Shown here: piece after piece, positions 8,221 through 16,560 of the stretch
Numbering within the stretch: the first letter of the stretch is position 1
Layout: each line of letters starts with the position of its first letter
Assembly: GCA_018609945.1 (NCBI GenBank)
Contig: JAHENO010000011.1
Coordinates: 1 to 63,137, forward strand
From: Haloarculaceae archaeon
GTDB lineage: Archaea; Halobacteriota; Halobacteria; Halobacteriales; Haloarculaceae
Length of the DNA stretch: 63,137 bases
Reading direction: 5' to 3'
The notes under the pieces: model-generated
Seen by the model: the letters and a program-made list of their open reading frames with translations, nothing else
Databases searched by the model: none
What the model was told of the DNA's origin: nothing
Program-made: the position numbers and the translations under genes

Positions 8221-9587
8221 TGCTCGGAATCGTCGTCTCCCGCGCCGACGACGCCTCGGTCCACATCGGCGAGCACCTCCTCGATCTCGCGGACTGGGAT
8301 CGCCTCGCGGACACGTCCCGCCCGGACGCCGAAGGCGGGGCCGTCGTCTACCGGACCGAGGGCGCGGTCCTCCGCGAGTTCGACGCCCTCCACCTCCACA
8401 CGGAGCGGGCCGCCGACGCCTTCGAAGAACTCGACCTCCTCGTGTTCGCCTCGAAACACGCCGGCGAGACCGGGCCGCTGTTGACGGCCCACCACACCGG
8501 CAACGTCGGGCCGGCCGACCACGGCGGCGACCCGAACGACCTCGCCCGCGCCTGCCCGAACGCCCACGCTCGCGTCCTCGCGGCACTGGCCGACCACGCG
8601 CCCGAGGGCTACGAGGTCGGCATGGAGTGTACCCACCACGGGCCCACGGACGTCGGGGCGCCTTCGATGTTCGTCGAGGTCGGCAGCGGCCAGGCGGAGT
8701 GGGACGACCCCGGAGCGGCCCGCGCCGTCGCGCGCGCCATTCTCGAACTGCGCGGCGTCGCGCCCGACCGCGAGCCGGAAGACGGGAAGGCCGACGACAG
8801 CCACCGCAGACACCTCGTCGGGATCGGGGGCGGCCACTACGCGCCCCGTTTCGAGCGGGTCGTCCGCGAGACCGACTGGGCGGTGGGGCACGTCGCCGCC
8901 GAATGGGGGCTGGCGGCGCTGGGCGACCCCGGCGCCCCCGAGAGCAGGACGGTCCTCGATGCGCTCTTCACCGAGAGCCGGGCGGCCTACGCGCTCGTCG
9001 ACGGGGACCGCCCCGCAATCGAGGACGTGGTCGCGAACCTCGGCTACCGGTCGGTGAGCGAGACCTGGGTCCGCGAGACCGACGGCGTGGCCCTGGGGCT
9101 GGTCGGGGCCGTCGAGCGCGAGGTGGCGACCGTCGGGGAGGGGTTGCGGTTCGGCGAGCCGGCCGTCGACCACGCGGGCGAGTTCGTCGTCGTCGATCCG
9201 CCGGTAGAACTGCTCGACGAGGCCCGCGGGATCGACCGCGAGGCCACCCGGGCGACGTTCCGACGCGTGGCCCTGGCCTTCGACACCGACCAGGGCGGCA
9301 CGCGAGTGACCGGCCCTGCGGTCCTCGCGGTCCCCGACGACCGCGAGGCGCTCGTCGACGGACTGACCGCGGTGCTCCGGGAGCGATACGACAGCGTCGA
9401 GCGCGTCGAGGGGGCAGTCCTGGCCCGCGAGGTGGCCTTCGACCCCGACCGGGCCCGGACGCTGGGCGTCCCCGAGGGACCGAAGTTCGGCCGCCTGGCG
9501 GCCGGTGACCCGGTCGAGGTCGACGGCGAGGAGATCCCGCCCGAGGCGGTCCGCGAGGAACGCGAACGCCGGTTCCCGATAGCATAA
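8220..9587 (+). CDS. dtdA: D-aminoacyl-tRNA deacylase, archaeal type
   Basis: Removes D-amino acids mischarged onto tRNA (archaeal DTD2/GEK1 type), a cytoplasmic quality-control enzyme. It has 455 residues. Typical elements are LLVFASKHAGETGPLLTAHHTGN at about 75-97 and GMECTHHGPTDVGAPSMFVEVGSGQAEW at about 137, followed by GIGGGHYAPRF. The C-terminal 180 residues are an extension ending in EGPKFGRLAAGDPVEVDG, as in other haloarchaeal homologues. The ATG overlaps the exchanger stop by one base (TGATG). The gene is followed by a 134-base spacer before ftsZ1. Confidence 0.9.
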   Translation: MLGIVVSRADDASVHIGEHLLDLADWDRLADTSRPDAEGGAVVYRTEGAVLREFDALHLHTERAADAFEELDLLVFASKHAGETGPLLTAHHTGNVGPADHGGDPNDLARACPNAHARVLAALADHAPEGYEVGMECTHHGPTDVGAPSMFVEVGSGQAEWDDPGAARAVARAILELRGVAPDREPEDGKADDSHRRHLVGIGGGHYAPRFERVVRETDWAVGHVAAEWGLAALGDPGAPESRTVLDALFTESRAAYALVDGDRPAIEDVVANLGYRSVSETWVRETDGVALGLVGAVEREVATVGEGLRFGEPAVDHAGEFVVVDPPVELLDEARGIDREATRATFRRVALAFDTDQGGTRVTGPAVLAVPDDREALVDGLTAVLRERYDSVERVEGAVLAREVAFDPDRARTLGVPEGPKFGRLAAGDPVEVDGEEIPPEAVREERERRFPIA

Positions 9588-9683
9588 AAAATTCGGGCCG
9601 TTATCACTCGTTTTAGCGCTGTTTCGGCTGGAGATTCACGATACGGAACGACCGTGATGTCTGACGCGCGTCTGACAATGGGA

Positions 9684-9691
9684 AAGATTAT
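9684..9691 (+). promoter_or_regulatory. Possible ftsZ1 promoter
   Basis: The spacer before ftsZ1 contains the TATA-like aagattat at 9684-9691, about 31-38 bases before the ATG at 9722. A further AT-rich tttaaat touches the start codon. Confidence 0.35.
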
Positions 9692-9721
9692 TGTGGATGG
9701 TCTGTAAACAGGGATTTAAAT

Positions 9722-10870
9722 ATGGACTCGATCATCGACGACGCAATCGAGGAGGCCGAGGATGAGCGGACCGAAGAATCTGCAGCCGAAGAGGACGCGT
9801 CGCCGGGGGAACCCTCGACGTCGGGCGAGATGACCGACGAGGAGCTGGCGTCGGTCGTCGAGGATCTCGAGACACAGATCACGGTCGTCGGCTGTGGCGG
9901 CGCCGGGGGCAACACGGTCACGCGAATGATGGAGGAGGGCATCCACGGCGCGAAGCTGGTCGCCGCGAACACGGACGCCCAGCACCTCGCCGACGAGGTC
10001 GATGCCGACACGAAGATCCTCATCGGCCGCAAGCGCACCGGCGGCCGCGGCGCGGGGTCGGTCCCGAAGATCGGCGAGGAGGCCGCCCAGGAGAACATCG
10101 AGGACATCCAGCAGGCCATCGACGGCTCCGACATGCTCTTCGTCACGGCGGGACTGGGCGGCGGAACCGGTACTGGTGCCGCGCCAGTCGTCGCCCAGGC
10201 CGCCCAGGAGGCCGGCGCGCTCACCATCTCTATCGTCACTATCCCCTTCACCGCCGAGGGCGAGCGCCGGCGTGCGAACGCCGACGCCGGCCTCGAACGC
10301 CTCCGTGCGGTCTCCGATACGGTGATCGTCGTCCCGAACGACCGCCTCCTCGACTACGCGCCGTCGATGCCCCTCCAGGACGCGTTCAAGATCTGTGACC
10401 GCGTCCTGATGCGCTCGGTCAAGGGCATGACCGAACTCATCACCAAGCCCGGCCTCGTCAACGTCGACTTCGCCGACGTCCGGACCATCATGGAGAACGG
10501 CGGCGTCGCGATGATCGGCCTCGGGGAGTCGGATTCGGAGAACAAGGCCCAGGACTCCATCCGGTCGGCGCTGCGCTCGCCGCTGCTGGACGTGGAGTTC
10601 GACGGCGCCAACTCCGCGCTCGTGAACGTGGTCGGTGGCCCCGACATGGCCATCGAGGAGGCCGAGGGCGTCGTCGAGGAGATCTACGACCGCATCGATC
10701 CCGACGCCCGCATCATCTGGGGCGCGTCCGTCGACCGGGACTACGAGGGCACGATGGAGACGATGATCGTCGTCACCGGCGTCGAATCCCCGCAGATCTA
10801 CGGCAAGAGCGAGGCCGAGCGCGAGCGGGCTGCCCAGCAGATCGGCGAAGATATCGACTACGTGGAGTAA
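9722..10870 (+). CDS. ftsZ1: Cell division GTPase FtsZ1
   Basis: Tubulin-like GTPase that forms the midcell ring; in haloarchaea FtsZ1 and FtsZ2 act together, with FtsZ1 the scaffold. It has 382 residues: an acidic N-terminal extension beginning MDSIIDDAIEEAED (typical of FtsZ1), VVGCGGAGGNTV at about 55, the tubulin signature GGGTGTG at about 147, PFTAEGERRRANA, and the synergy loop LVNVDFADVRTIM at about 245. The short C-terminal tail ends IGEDIDYVE. It is monocistronic by appearance, with a T-run terminator directly after it. Confidence 0.96.
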   Translation: MDSIIDDAIEEAEDERTEESAAEEDASPGEPSTSGEMTDEELASVVEDLETQITVVGCGGAGGNTVTRMMEEGIHGAKLVAANTDAQHLADEVDADTKILIGRKRTGGRGAGSVPKIGEEAAQENIEDIQQAIDGSDMLFVTAGLGGGTGTGAAPVVAQAAQEAGALTISIVTIPFTAEGERRRANADAGLERLRAVSDTVIVVPNDRLLDYAPSMPLQDAFKICDRVLMRSVKGMTELITKPGLVNVDFADVRTIMENGGVAMIGLGESDSENKAQDSIRSALRSPLLDVEFDGANSALVNVVGGPDMAIEEAEGVVEEIYDRIDPDARIIWGASVDRDYEGTMETMIVVTGVESPQIYGKSEAERERAAQQIGEDIDYVE

Positions 10871-10879
10871 TCGCCCCGG

Positions 10880-10890
10880 TCGTTTTTCCT
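10880..10890 (+). terminator. T-run terminator after ftsZ1
   Basis: The run of five T at 10883-10887, ten to fifteen bases after the stop codon and following a C/G-rich stretch, resembles an archaeal oligo-T terminator. Confidence 0.45.
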
Positions 10891-11015
10891 CGTCTCCCTT
10901 CCGTCGTCCCGCTGTTTCTCGGTGTTCCGGACCGCCAGTCCGGACGCTGCGCCGATTGCGCGGTCGGCGTCGCCGCCGACGTAATTTTCAAGCCGCTCGG
11001 TCGGCACCGTGGGAT

Positions 11016-11882
11016 ATGTTCCCGGGATTCGACGAGCAGCGAGTCGATGTCGGCGACGCCGAACTCTACCTGCGTCGGGGCGGTGCGGGTCCCCCACTCG
11101 TCCTGTTGCACGGCTACCCGCAGACACACGTCGCGTGGCACAAGATCGCCCCGCGGCTGGCCGAGGAGTACACCGTCGTCGCGCCGGATTTGCGGGGCTA
11201 CGGCGACAGCACGGGACCCGGGGATCCGGAGACGGCCGACTACGCCAACCGCGTCATGGCCGAGGACGTGGTCGCGCTCATGGCCGAACTGGGCCACGAG
11301 TCTTTCCTGCTGGCGGGCCACGATCGGGGCGCCCGCGTGGGCTACCGGCTGGCGCTGGACCACCCCGAACGGGTCCGGAAGGTCGCCCTGCTCGACATCG
11401 TCCCGACCCTCGAAACTGCCGAGATGATGGACTACGGCTACGCGAAGGCGATGTACCACTGGCTCTTTCTCGCCCAGCCCCGCCCGGTTCCGGAGCGACT
11501 CATCGGCAACGATCCCGCGTTCTACGTCGATCACCTGGTCGAGAGCTGGGCCGAACGCCCCGGGGCACTCGCCGACGAGGCACTCGCGGCGTACCACCGT
11601 GCCTTCGAGCGGGAGTCGGTCCGCCGGGCGAGCTGCGAGGACTACCGAGCCGGGCTGAGCGTCGACCTCGACCACGACCGCGCCACGCGCGAGGCCGGCG
11701 ACCGCATCGAGTGCCCGCTGCTCGCGGTGTGGGGCGGCGGGTCGGGCACCGTCTCCTTCGATCCCCTGTCTGTCTGGGTGCGGTGGGCGAGCGACGTCAG
11801 CGGCCGGGGATTGGACTGCGGGCACTTCCTCATGGAGGAGGCACCCGAGGAGACGCTCGCGGAACTGCTGGCCTTCCTGTAG
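11016..11882 (+). CDS. Haloacetate/fluoroacetate dehalogenase-type alpha/beta hydrolase
   Basis: Protein of 288 residues. The nucleophile elbow reads GHDRGAR, with Asp103 in place of the usual Ser, as in haloacetate dehalogenases that displace halide through an aspartyl ester. Other defluorinase-type residues are present: HGYPQTHVAWHK (oxyanion and substrate loop), Arg104 and Arg107 (carboxylate binding), Asp127 in LLDIVPT, His148-Trp149 in MYHWLFLAQP (halide pocket), the Tyr of CEDYRAG, and the catalytic His of CGHFLMEE near the C-terminus. The start at 11016 is preferred over 10956 because gtaatttt at 10981-10988 is about 30 bases upstream. It is a single gene. Confidence 0.85.
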   Translation: MFPGFDEQRVDVGDAELYLRRGGAGPPLVLLHGYPQTHVAWHKIAPRLAEEYTVVAPDLRGYGDSTGPGDPETADYANRVMAEDVVALMAELGHESFLLAGHDRGARVGYRLALDHPERVRKVALLDIVPTLETAEMMDYGYAKAMYHWLFLAQPRPVPERLIGNDPAFYVDHLVESWAERPGALADEALAAYHRAFERESVRRASCEDYRAGLSVDLDHDRATREAGDRIECPLLAVWGGGSGTVSFDPLSVWVRWASDVSGRGLDCGHFLMEEAPEETLAELLAFL

Positions 11883-11946
11883 CGGTCGTGTAGGGTCGGG
11901 GGCAAACGGAGGACGATTTATCCCGGTCGGTCGGCAACCCGCCGGT

Positions 11947-12732
11947 GTGACACTCGCGCTGTCGCCGACGCTTTCCGCCATCCTCGTCGTGGTCGTCTTC
12001 GTCGCCGGGACGATCAACGGCGTCGCCGGGTTCGGGTTTGCCCTCGTGGGAACGATGGTGCTGGCGACGGTCGTCGACCCGGCGACGGCGGTCGTGTTCA
12101 TGATCGTCCCCATCCTGTCGGCGAACGTCACCCTCGTCCGTGAGCTGTCGGCGGCGGACCTGCGGACGTGTGGCCGGCGGTTCGCGCCGCTCGTCGGGTC
12201 GGCGCTCGTCGGGACGGTGCTGGGGATGGTCGTCCTCGATTCTCTTCCGGCCGGGCCACTCCGGGTCGGGCTCGGTGCCGTGACGCTCGCCTTCGTCGCG
12301 ACCGCACAGAACGTCGTCCCGTTGCCCGGCATCGAGGGGACGAAAGACCGGTGTTTCGTCGAATCGCCGGCCGCGATGGCGGGGGTGGGCGGCGTCTCGG
12401 GGCTGCTCTTCGGCGGCACGAACGTCGGGGTGCAACTCATCGCCTACCTGCGGAGCTGTGACCTCTCGCACGGCCTGTTCGTCGGCGTCGTCGCGATGGT
12501 CTTCCTCGGCCTGAACGCCATCCGTGTCGGCGTCGCCGGCGCGCTGGGGATGTATCCCGGCCTCACGCTCGCCGGCGTCTCGGTCGCCGCGACGGTCCCG
12601 GCCGTCGCGGGCGTCACGTTCGGCCAGCGAATCCGGGGCCGCGTCGGCGAGGGAACCCGCCGGGCAGTCGTACTGGGGTTGCTGACCGTCATCGGCGTTC
12701 GGCTCGTGCTGGGCGGGCTGGGGATTGCGTGA
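11947..12732 (+). CDS. TauE/SafE-family sulfite/organosulfonate exporter-like permease
   Basis: Membrane protein of 261 residues with about eight helices in two similar halves. The first carries FVAGTINGVAGFGFALVGTMVL and the second GVGGVSGLLFGGTNVGVQLIAYL, the repeated G-x-x-x-G-x-G pattern of the TauE/SafE (PF01925) family. Members export sulfite or other small organic anions, but substrates vary. It starts with GTG at 11947, with gatttatc at 11915-11922 about 28 bases upstream. The stop lies 81 bases before phosphomevalonate decarboxylase on the same strand. Confidence 0.85.
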   Translation: MTLALSPTLSAILVVVVFVAGTINGVAGFGFALVGTMVLATVVDPATAVVFMIVPILSANVTLVRELSAADLRTCGRRFAPLVGSALVGTVLGMVVLDSLPAGPLRVGLGAVTLAFVATAQNVVPLPGIEGTKDRCFVESPAAMAGVGGVSGLLFGGTNVGVQLIAYLRSCDLSHGLFVGVVAMVFLGLNAIRVGVAGALGMYPGLTLAGVSVAATVPAVAGVTFGQRIRGRVGEGTRRAVVLGLLTVIGVRLVLGGLGIA

Positions 12733-12812
12733 GAGTGGACGACGCACGGTATCCGCTGGCGGGGCCGACCGGAGTCACAACCGCCAAGTACGGGCCGCGG
12801 GAGAGGACAGGT

Positions 12813-13790
12813 ATGAAAGCGACCGCGCGGGCCCATCCAATCCAGGGGCTCGTGAAGTACCACGGGATGCGCGACGAGGCGCTCCGGATGCCGTATCACG
12901 ACTCGATCAGCGTCTGCACGGCGCCGAGTGCGACCACCACGACAGTCGAGTTCGACGCCGGACGCGAGGCCGACCGCTACGTCGTGGACGGAGACGTCAT
13001 CGAGGGCCGTGGCGCCGAGCGCATCCGCGCGGTCGTCGACCGCGTGCGCGACCTCGCGGGCGTAGACGACCGCGTGCGCTTCGAGTCGGCCAATTCCTTC
13101 CAGACGAACGTCGGCCTCGGCTCGTCGGCCTCGGGATTCGCCGCCGCGGCGACGGCCCTCGTCGAGGCCGCGGGGCTGGACCTCTCGTTGTCCGACATCT
13201 CGACCATCGCCCGGCGCGGCTCTGCCTCCTCGGCACGGGCGGTCACCGGCGCGTTCTCGCACCTGCGGGCCGGTCTCAACGACGCGGACTGCCGCTCCGA
13301 GCGGATCGACGTTCCCGACGCGTTCGCCGACGAGTTGCGGATCGTCGCTGGACTGGTCCCCGCCTACAAGGAGACCGACCAGGCCCACCGGGAGGCCGCC
13401 GAGAGTCACATGTTCGACGCCAGGATGGCCCACGTCCGCGGCCAGATCGCGCGGATGCGCGACGCGCTCCGGGCCGGCGACTTCGAGCGGACCTTCGAAC
13501 TCGCGGAACACGACTCCCTGTCGCTGGCCGCGACGACGATGACCGGCCCCGCGGGCTGGGTCTACTGGCAACCCCGGACCCTCGAAATCTTCAACGCGGT
13601 CCGCGACCTCCGCGAGGAGGGCGTCCCCGTGTACTTCTCCGTGGACACGGGCGCGAGCGTCTACGTCAACACTACCGCCGAACACGCCGACCGCGTCGAG
13701 GCGACCGTGGCCGACTGCGGCGTCGAGACCCGCGTCTGGAAGGTTGGCGGCCCGGCGCGGATCCTCGAGGAGAGCGAGGCGCTGTTCTGA
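12813..13790 (+). CDS. mvaD: Phosphomevalonate decarboxylase
   Basis: GHMP-fold enzyme that decarboxylates (R)-5-phosphomevalonate to isopentenyl phosphate, the haloarchaeal branch of the mevalonate pathway feeding archaeal lipid synthesis. It has 325 residues: KATARAHPIQGLVKYHGMRD at the N-terminus (the decarboxylase family begins ATAxAxxNIALIKYWGK), a phosphate-binding loop VGLGSSASGFAA at about residue 101, a GSASSARAVTGAFS segment, and the C-terminal VYFSVDTGASVYV with the conserved Asp and ligand loop. The ATG at 12813 is chosen because the in-frame codons before it do not resemble the family N-terminus. It is distinguished from diphosphomevalonate decarboxylase by overall haloarchaeal similarity, so substrate assignment is by family. 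Confidence 0.87.
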   Translation: MKATARAHPIQGLVKYHGMRDEALRMPYHDSISVCTAPSATTTTVEFDAGREADRYVVDGDVIEGRGAERIRAVVDRVRDLAGVDDRVRFESANSFQTNVGLGSSASGFAAAATALVEAAGLDLSLSDISTIARRGSASSARAVTGAFSHLRAGLNDADCRSERIDVPDAFADELRIVAGLVPAYKETDQAHREAAESHMFDARMAHVRGQIARMRDALRAGDFERTFELAEHDSLSLAATTMTGPAGWVYWQPRTLEIFNAVRDLREEGVPVYFSVDTGASVYVNTTAEHADRVEATVADCGVETRVWKVGGPARILEESEALF

Positions 13791-13858
13791 CGTCGTCGGC
13801 GATGACCGAGACGGGTCGACAGCGAGAGGTCTATGAGCGTTCGGCCCAACCCACAGAC

Positions 13859-15028
13859 ATGCACGTCGCCGTTCTCGGTGCCGGCTACGCGGGTGTCGCC
13901 CTCGCACGGAAACTGGAGCGGTCCCTCCCCGACGACGTCGCGATCACGGTCGTCGACGAGCGAGAGACCCACGTCGTCCAGCACCTGATCCACCGGCTGG
14001 TCCGGTATCCCTCGCTCCGCGAAGAACTGACCGTCCCCGTCGGACAGCTGCTCGATCGGGCGACCCACCGACAGGCGCGAGTCACGGACCTCGACCCGGA
14101 CGCCGGCGAGGTGGGGCTCGCGGACGGCTCCCTGTCCTACGACGCCGGCGCGGTCTGTCTGGGCGCCCGGACCGCTGACTACGGCATCCCCGGCGTCGAG
14201 GCCCACGCGACGCCGCTGAAGCGGCCCCGCCACGCCGAACGTATTCGCGCGGACTTCCTCGACGTCTGCGAGTCGGGCAGCCGGGCGGTCGTCGTCGGCG
14301 CCGGCCTCTCAGGCATCCAGGTCGCGGGCGAACTCGCGGACCTCGCCCGCCAGGAGGGAGCCAGCGAGGCCGTCGAGGTGCGCCTGCTCGAACAGGAGGG
14401 GACCGTCGCGCCGTCCTTCCCCGAGAACTTCCAGCGGGCCGTCGCGGAGGAACTCGCAGAGCGGGGGGTCCGCGTCGAGACCGGGCGGACCGTCGAGGCC
14501 GTCGACACCGACGCGGTCTCGCTGGTCGGCGGGGGAACCGTGGCCTACGACCAGCTCGTCTGGACCGGCGGCATCGCTGGCGGGGACGCGATGGGTGGCG
14601 AGCGCCCGCAGGTGCGGGCGGATCTGCGGCTGGGCGAGCGGACGTTCGTGGCCGGGGACGCCGCGCGGGTCGTCGACGCGAACGGCGAGCCCGCGCCGGC
14701 GAGCGCACAGACCGCGGTCAGGCAGGCCGATGTCGCCGCCGAGAACGTCGAGCGACTGCTCTCGCACCGACGGGACGGCGACGGCTTCGCGCCCCGACTG
14801 GAGCGGTACCGGTACGACGAACTGGGCTGGCTGGTCAGCGTCGGCGACGGCACCGTCGCGCAGGTCGGCCCGTCGGTCCTGCGGGGCCGGGCGGCGAAGG
14901 CGCTGAAGACGACCGTCGGCGCGGGCTATCTGGCCTCGGTCGGTGCCATCGAACAGGCGTCGGACCTGGTCTGGGAGGAGGTCGGGACGCCGGGGCCGCA
15001 CAGTCAGCCGGAACGGACCGGCGGGTGA
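13859..15028 (+). CDS. NADH dehydrogenase type II-like FAD/NAD(P) oxidoreductase
   Basis: Pyridine nucleotide-disulphide-type flavoprotein of 389 residues. An N-terminal FAD-binding motif VLGAGYAGVALAR (residues 5-17), VDERETHVVQHLIHRLV, a second Rossmann motif VVGAGLSGIQVAGELA at about 146 for NAD(P)H, and the C-terminal FAD motif TFVAGDAARV...ASAQTAVRQADVAAENV are all visible. NDH-2-type enzymes pass electrons from NADH to quinone at the membrane without proton pumping; sulfide:quinone reductases have a similar plan but use extra Cys that are absent here. The start MHVAVLG at 13859 places the GxGxxG at the expected distance from the N-terminus. Confidence 0.85.
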   Translation: MHVAVLGAGYAGVALARKLERSLPDDVAITVVDERETHVVQHLIHRLVRYPSLREELTVPVGQLLDRATHRQARVTDLDPDAGEVGLADGSLSYDAGAVCLGARTADYGIPGVEAHATPLKRPRHAERIRADFLDVCESGSRAVVVGAGLSGIQVAGELADLARQEGASEAVEVRLLEQEGTVAPSFPENFQRAVAEELAERGVRVETGRTVEAVDTDAVSLVGGGTVAYDQLVWTGGIAGGDAMGGERPQVRADLRLGERTFVAGDAARVVDANGEPAPASAQTAVRQADVAAENVERLLSHRRDGDGFAPRLERYRYDELGWLVSVGDGTVAQVGPSVLRGRAAKALKTTVGAGYLASVGAIEQASDLVWEEVGTPGPHSQPERTGG

Positions 15029-15078
15029 CACACCCCGGGTCGCCCGTCAGCCGCCCGTTCCGTGGCTTCGCCGCAATG

Positions 15079-15086
15079 GTTAAGAG
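15079..15086 (+). promoter_or_regulatory. TATA-like box of the first zinc-ribbon microprotein
   Basis: ggttaaga lies about 28 bases before the ATG at 15111, the expected position for a leaderless haloarchaeal transcript. Confidence 0.45.
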
Positions 15087-15110
15087 CGCAGGTGGTGAAC
15101 CGCCCACAGG

Positions 15111-15242
15111 ATGCCCGAGTGCTCCCGCTGTGGCACGCGGATGAGCCACAACGACGAGACGACGAAACTGGTCGAGTACGTCTGTCCCACCTGCCACAAC
15201 ACCCATATCGTCTGGAAATCCTCCTACCGAACGAGTGACTGA
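15111..15242 (+). CDS. 43-residue zinc-ribbon microprotein (copy 1)
   Basis: Very small protein with two CxxC knuckles, CSRC at residues 4-7 and CPTC at 25-28, separated by NDETTKLVEYV, and a C-terminal NTHIVWKSSYRTSD. This is the plan of the haloarchaeal CPxCG-type zinc-finger microproteins. It binds zinc by inference; the function is unknown. It has its own TATA box. A paralogue of exactly the same length follows at 15367, and the two share a run of 33 identical bases (15148-15180 and 15404-15436). It is too short for routine gene calling and easily missed. Confidence 0.82.
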   Translation: MPECSRCGTRMSHNDETTKLVEYVCPTCHNTHIVWKSSYRTSD

Positions 15243-15333
15243 CCTATCTTAACTCGAACACTTCGTGTCCGTGTATTTCATACGGACTCTGTGGGAGCGA
15301 TTCACATACGGCACCCTCGCAAAAACCATAATG

Positions 15334-15341
15334 ATTAATAA
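15334..15341 (+). promoter_or_regulatory. TATA-like box of the second zinc-ribbon microprotein
   Basis: attaataa in an AT-rich spacer lies about 29 bases before the ATG at 15367, so the second copy has its own promoter and is not merely read through from the first. Confidence 0.5.
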
Positions 15342-15366
15342 TCCCGGTGTCGAAGTGACGGATGGA

Positions 15367-15498
15367 ATGACACAGTGTACCCGGTGTGGCGGCCAGCTGA
15401 ATTACAACGACGAGACGACGAAACTGGTCGAGTACGCCTGCCCGACCTGCCACAACACGGTCATCGTCCAGAAGGAATCGTTCCGCGCCCGAGCCTGA
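15367..15498 (+). CDS. 43-residue zinc-ribbon microprotein (copy 2)
   Basis: Paralogue of the preceding microprotein: CTRCGG near the N-terminus, NDETTKLVEYACPTCHN in the middle and VIVQKESFRARA at the end. The two CxxC pairs are positioned exactly as in copy 1, suggesting one zinc ion held by four cysteines. The start is the ATG at 15367 (MTQCTRC), because it aligns with copy 1 and has a TATA-like box 29 bases upstream; longer in-frame starts upstream are unlikely. The C-terminal tails of the two copies differ, which may give them different partners. Confidence 0.85.
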   Translation: MTQCTRCGGQLNYNDETTKLVEYACPTCHNTVIVQKESFRARA

Positions 15499-15613
15499 GC
15501 ATGATTTCCCGGCACACGCACGACTGTTCCGTATCGCCCGTACTGGTACACTGAGTGTTCTCCCCGCCTGGCCCGGTCACAAGCGTTTAGCCCGTGGCCT
15601 CGCGTGTCTCTGC

Positions 15614-15988
15614 ATGGCAGACCCCGACGAGCGGAACGTCTACGGCGAGCCACTCGCACCCTGTAGCGAGGATCCGGTGACCGGCTACCTGCGCGACGGG
15701 TGCTGTCGACACCTCTCGGAGGACGCCGGCCGCCACGAGGTCTGTGCAGTCGTGACCGCGGAGTTCCTCGAATTCAGCAAGGCCCGGGGCAACGACCTCG
15801 TGACGCCCAGGCCCGAACTGGCCTTTCCGGGGCTGGAACCGGGCGACCGCTGGTGTCTGTGTCTCGACCGCTGGCTGGAGGCCGAGGCCGAGGGCGTCGC
15901 ACCGCCGGTCGTGCTCGCGGCGACGAACGAGAGCGCGCTGGACCGCGTGCGCCGGACGACGCTCGAAGCACACGCCCACGACGGGTGA
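15614..15988 (+). CDS. DUF2237 family protein
   Basis: Protein of 124 residues matching the DUF2237 (PF09996) pattern: NVYGEPLAPCSEDPVTGYLRDGCC at residues 8-31, VCAVVTAEFLEFSKARGNDLVTPRPELAFPGLEPGDRWCLCLDRW in the middle and APPVVLAATNESALD near the end. The function of the family is unknown; its conserved cysteines (GCC, VCAV, WCLC) could bind metal. The ATG at 15614 has cgtttagc at 15584-15591 about 26 bases upstream. It is monocistronic by appearance. Confidence 0.9.
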   Translation: MADPDERNVYGEPLAPCSEDPVTGYLRDGCCRHLSEDAGRHEVCAVVTAEFLEFSKARGNDLVTPRPELAFPGLEPGDRWCLCLDRWLEAEAEGVAPPVVLAATNESALDRVRRTTLEAHAHDG

Positions 15989-16065
15989 CCATCAGGTCGT
16001 GACACACCCGAGGCTGACGCGACGCGAGGGGGAGGTTTTTGTCGTCCCCTCGCCAACGGCGTGGC

Positions 16066-16413
16066 GTGACGGCGGTCGACGAGTGGTACGATGCGCTGGC
16101 GGCCGCAGGGGAACTCACCCCAGAGGGAGTCGACCGTATCGTCGCAGTCCACGGCGACCGCGGCCAGCGCGCCATCGAGGCCGTCGCCGAACAGCGGGTG
16201 AAGGGCTACCGCGATTTCACCGTCGTCGTCGGCCACGCCGAGGAGTACATCGTCGAGGACGACGGCTGTACCTGCAAGGACGCCGAGTACAACCTCGACG
16301 CCGCCGACCCCGAACAGCTGTGCTGGCACGCCATCGCCGTCCGCATCGCCGAGGCCATCGGTCAGGTCGACGAACACGACATGTGGTACTCGGACGTGCG
16401 TGAGTTCCTCTGA
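16066..16413 (+). CDS. SWIM zinc-finger protein
   Basis: Protein of 115 residues with the SWIM signature CxC-x(n)-CxH: Cys68, Cys70, Cys86 and His88 in DDGCTCKDAEYNLD...EQLCWHAIAVRIAEAI. SWIM domains bind zinc and mediate DNA or protein contacts; haloarchaea carry several stand-alone versions of unknown role. The GTG start at 16066 (MTAVDEWYDAL) is chosen over an in-frame ATG at 16039 because ggaggttttt at 16031-16040 lies about 28 bases upstream as a TATA-like element. It is convergent with the tRNA-Ser gene that follows. Confidence 0.85.
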   Translation: MTAVDEWYDALAAAGELTPEGVDRIVAVHGDRGQRAIEAVAEQRVKGYRDFTVVVGHAEEYIVEDDGCTCKDAEYNLDAADPEQLCWHAIAVRIAEAIGQVDEHDMWYSDVREFL

Positions 16414-16451
16414 CGGTGCGGGTCGCTCGCCCGTGGGTGTAGACAGAAAAG

Positions 16452-16533
16452 CGCCAGGACTGGGATTTGAACCCAGAATCCCGTAAGGGAACACGCTCTC
16501 CAAGCGTGCGCCTTACCGTTCGGCCATCCTGGC
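16452..16533 (-). tRNA. tRNA-Ser (anticodon GGA)
   Basis: On the reverse strand the acceptor arm GCCAGGA at 16533-16527 pairs with TCCTGGC at 16459-16453, followed by discriminator G. The anticodon stem-loop reads GCACGC-TTGGAGA-GCGTGT with anticodon GGA. A long extra arm (TTCCCTTACGGGA) marks it as a class II tRNA, and the T-arm is CTGGG-TTCAAAT-CCCAG. The 3' CCA is not encoded. A TTTT run follows at 16450-16447 as a likely terminator. No intron is seen. Confidence 0.96.
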
Positions 16534-16560
16534 TCGTCCGACTGTAGCAGGACGGCGCGC

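Noticed and set aside
12725..15028. 767-codon frame that would fuse the flavoprotein to an Arg-rich upstream segment
   Set aside because: The upstream part is a shadow of phosphomevalonate decarboxylase in another frame. The FAD motif sits 7 residues after the ATG at 13859.
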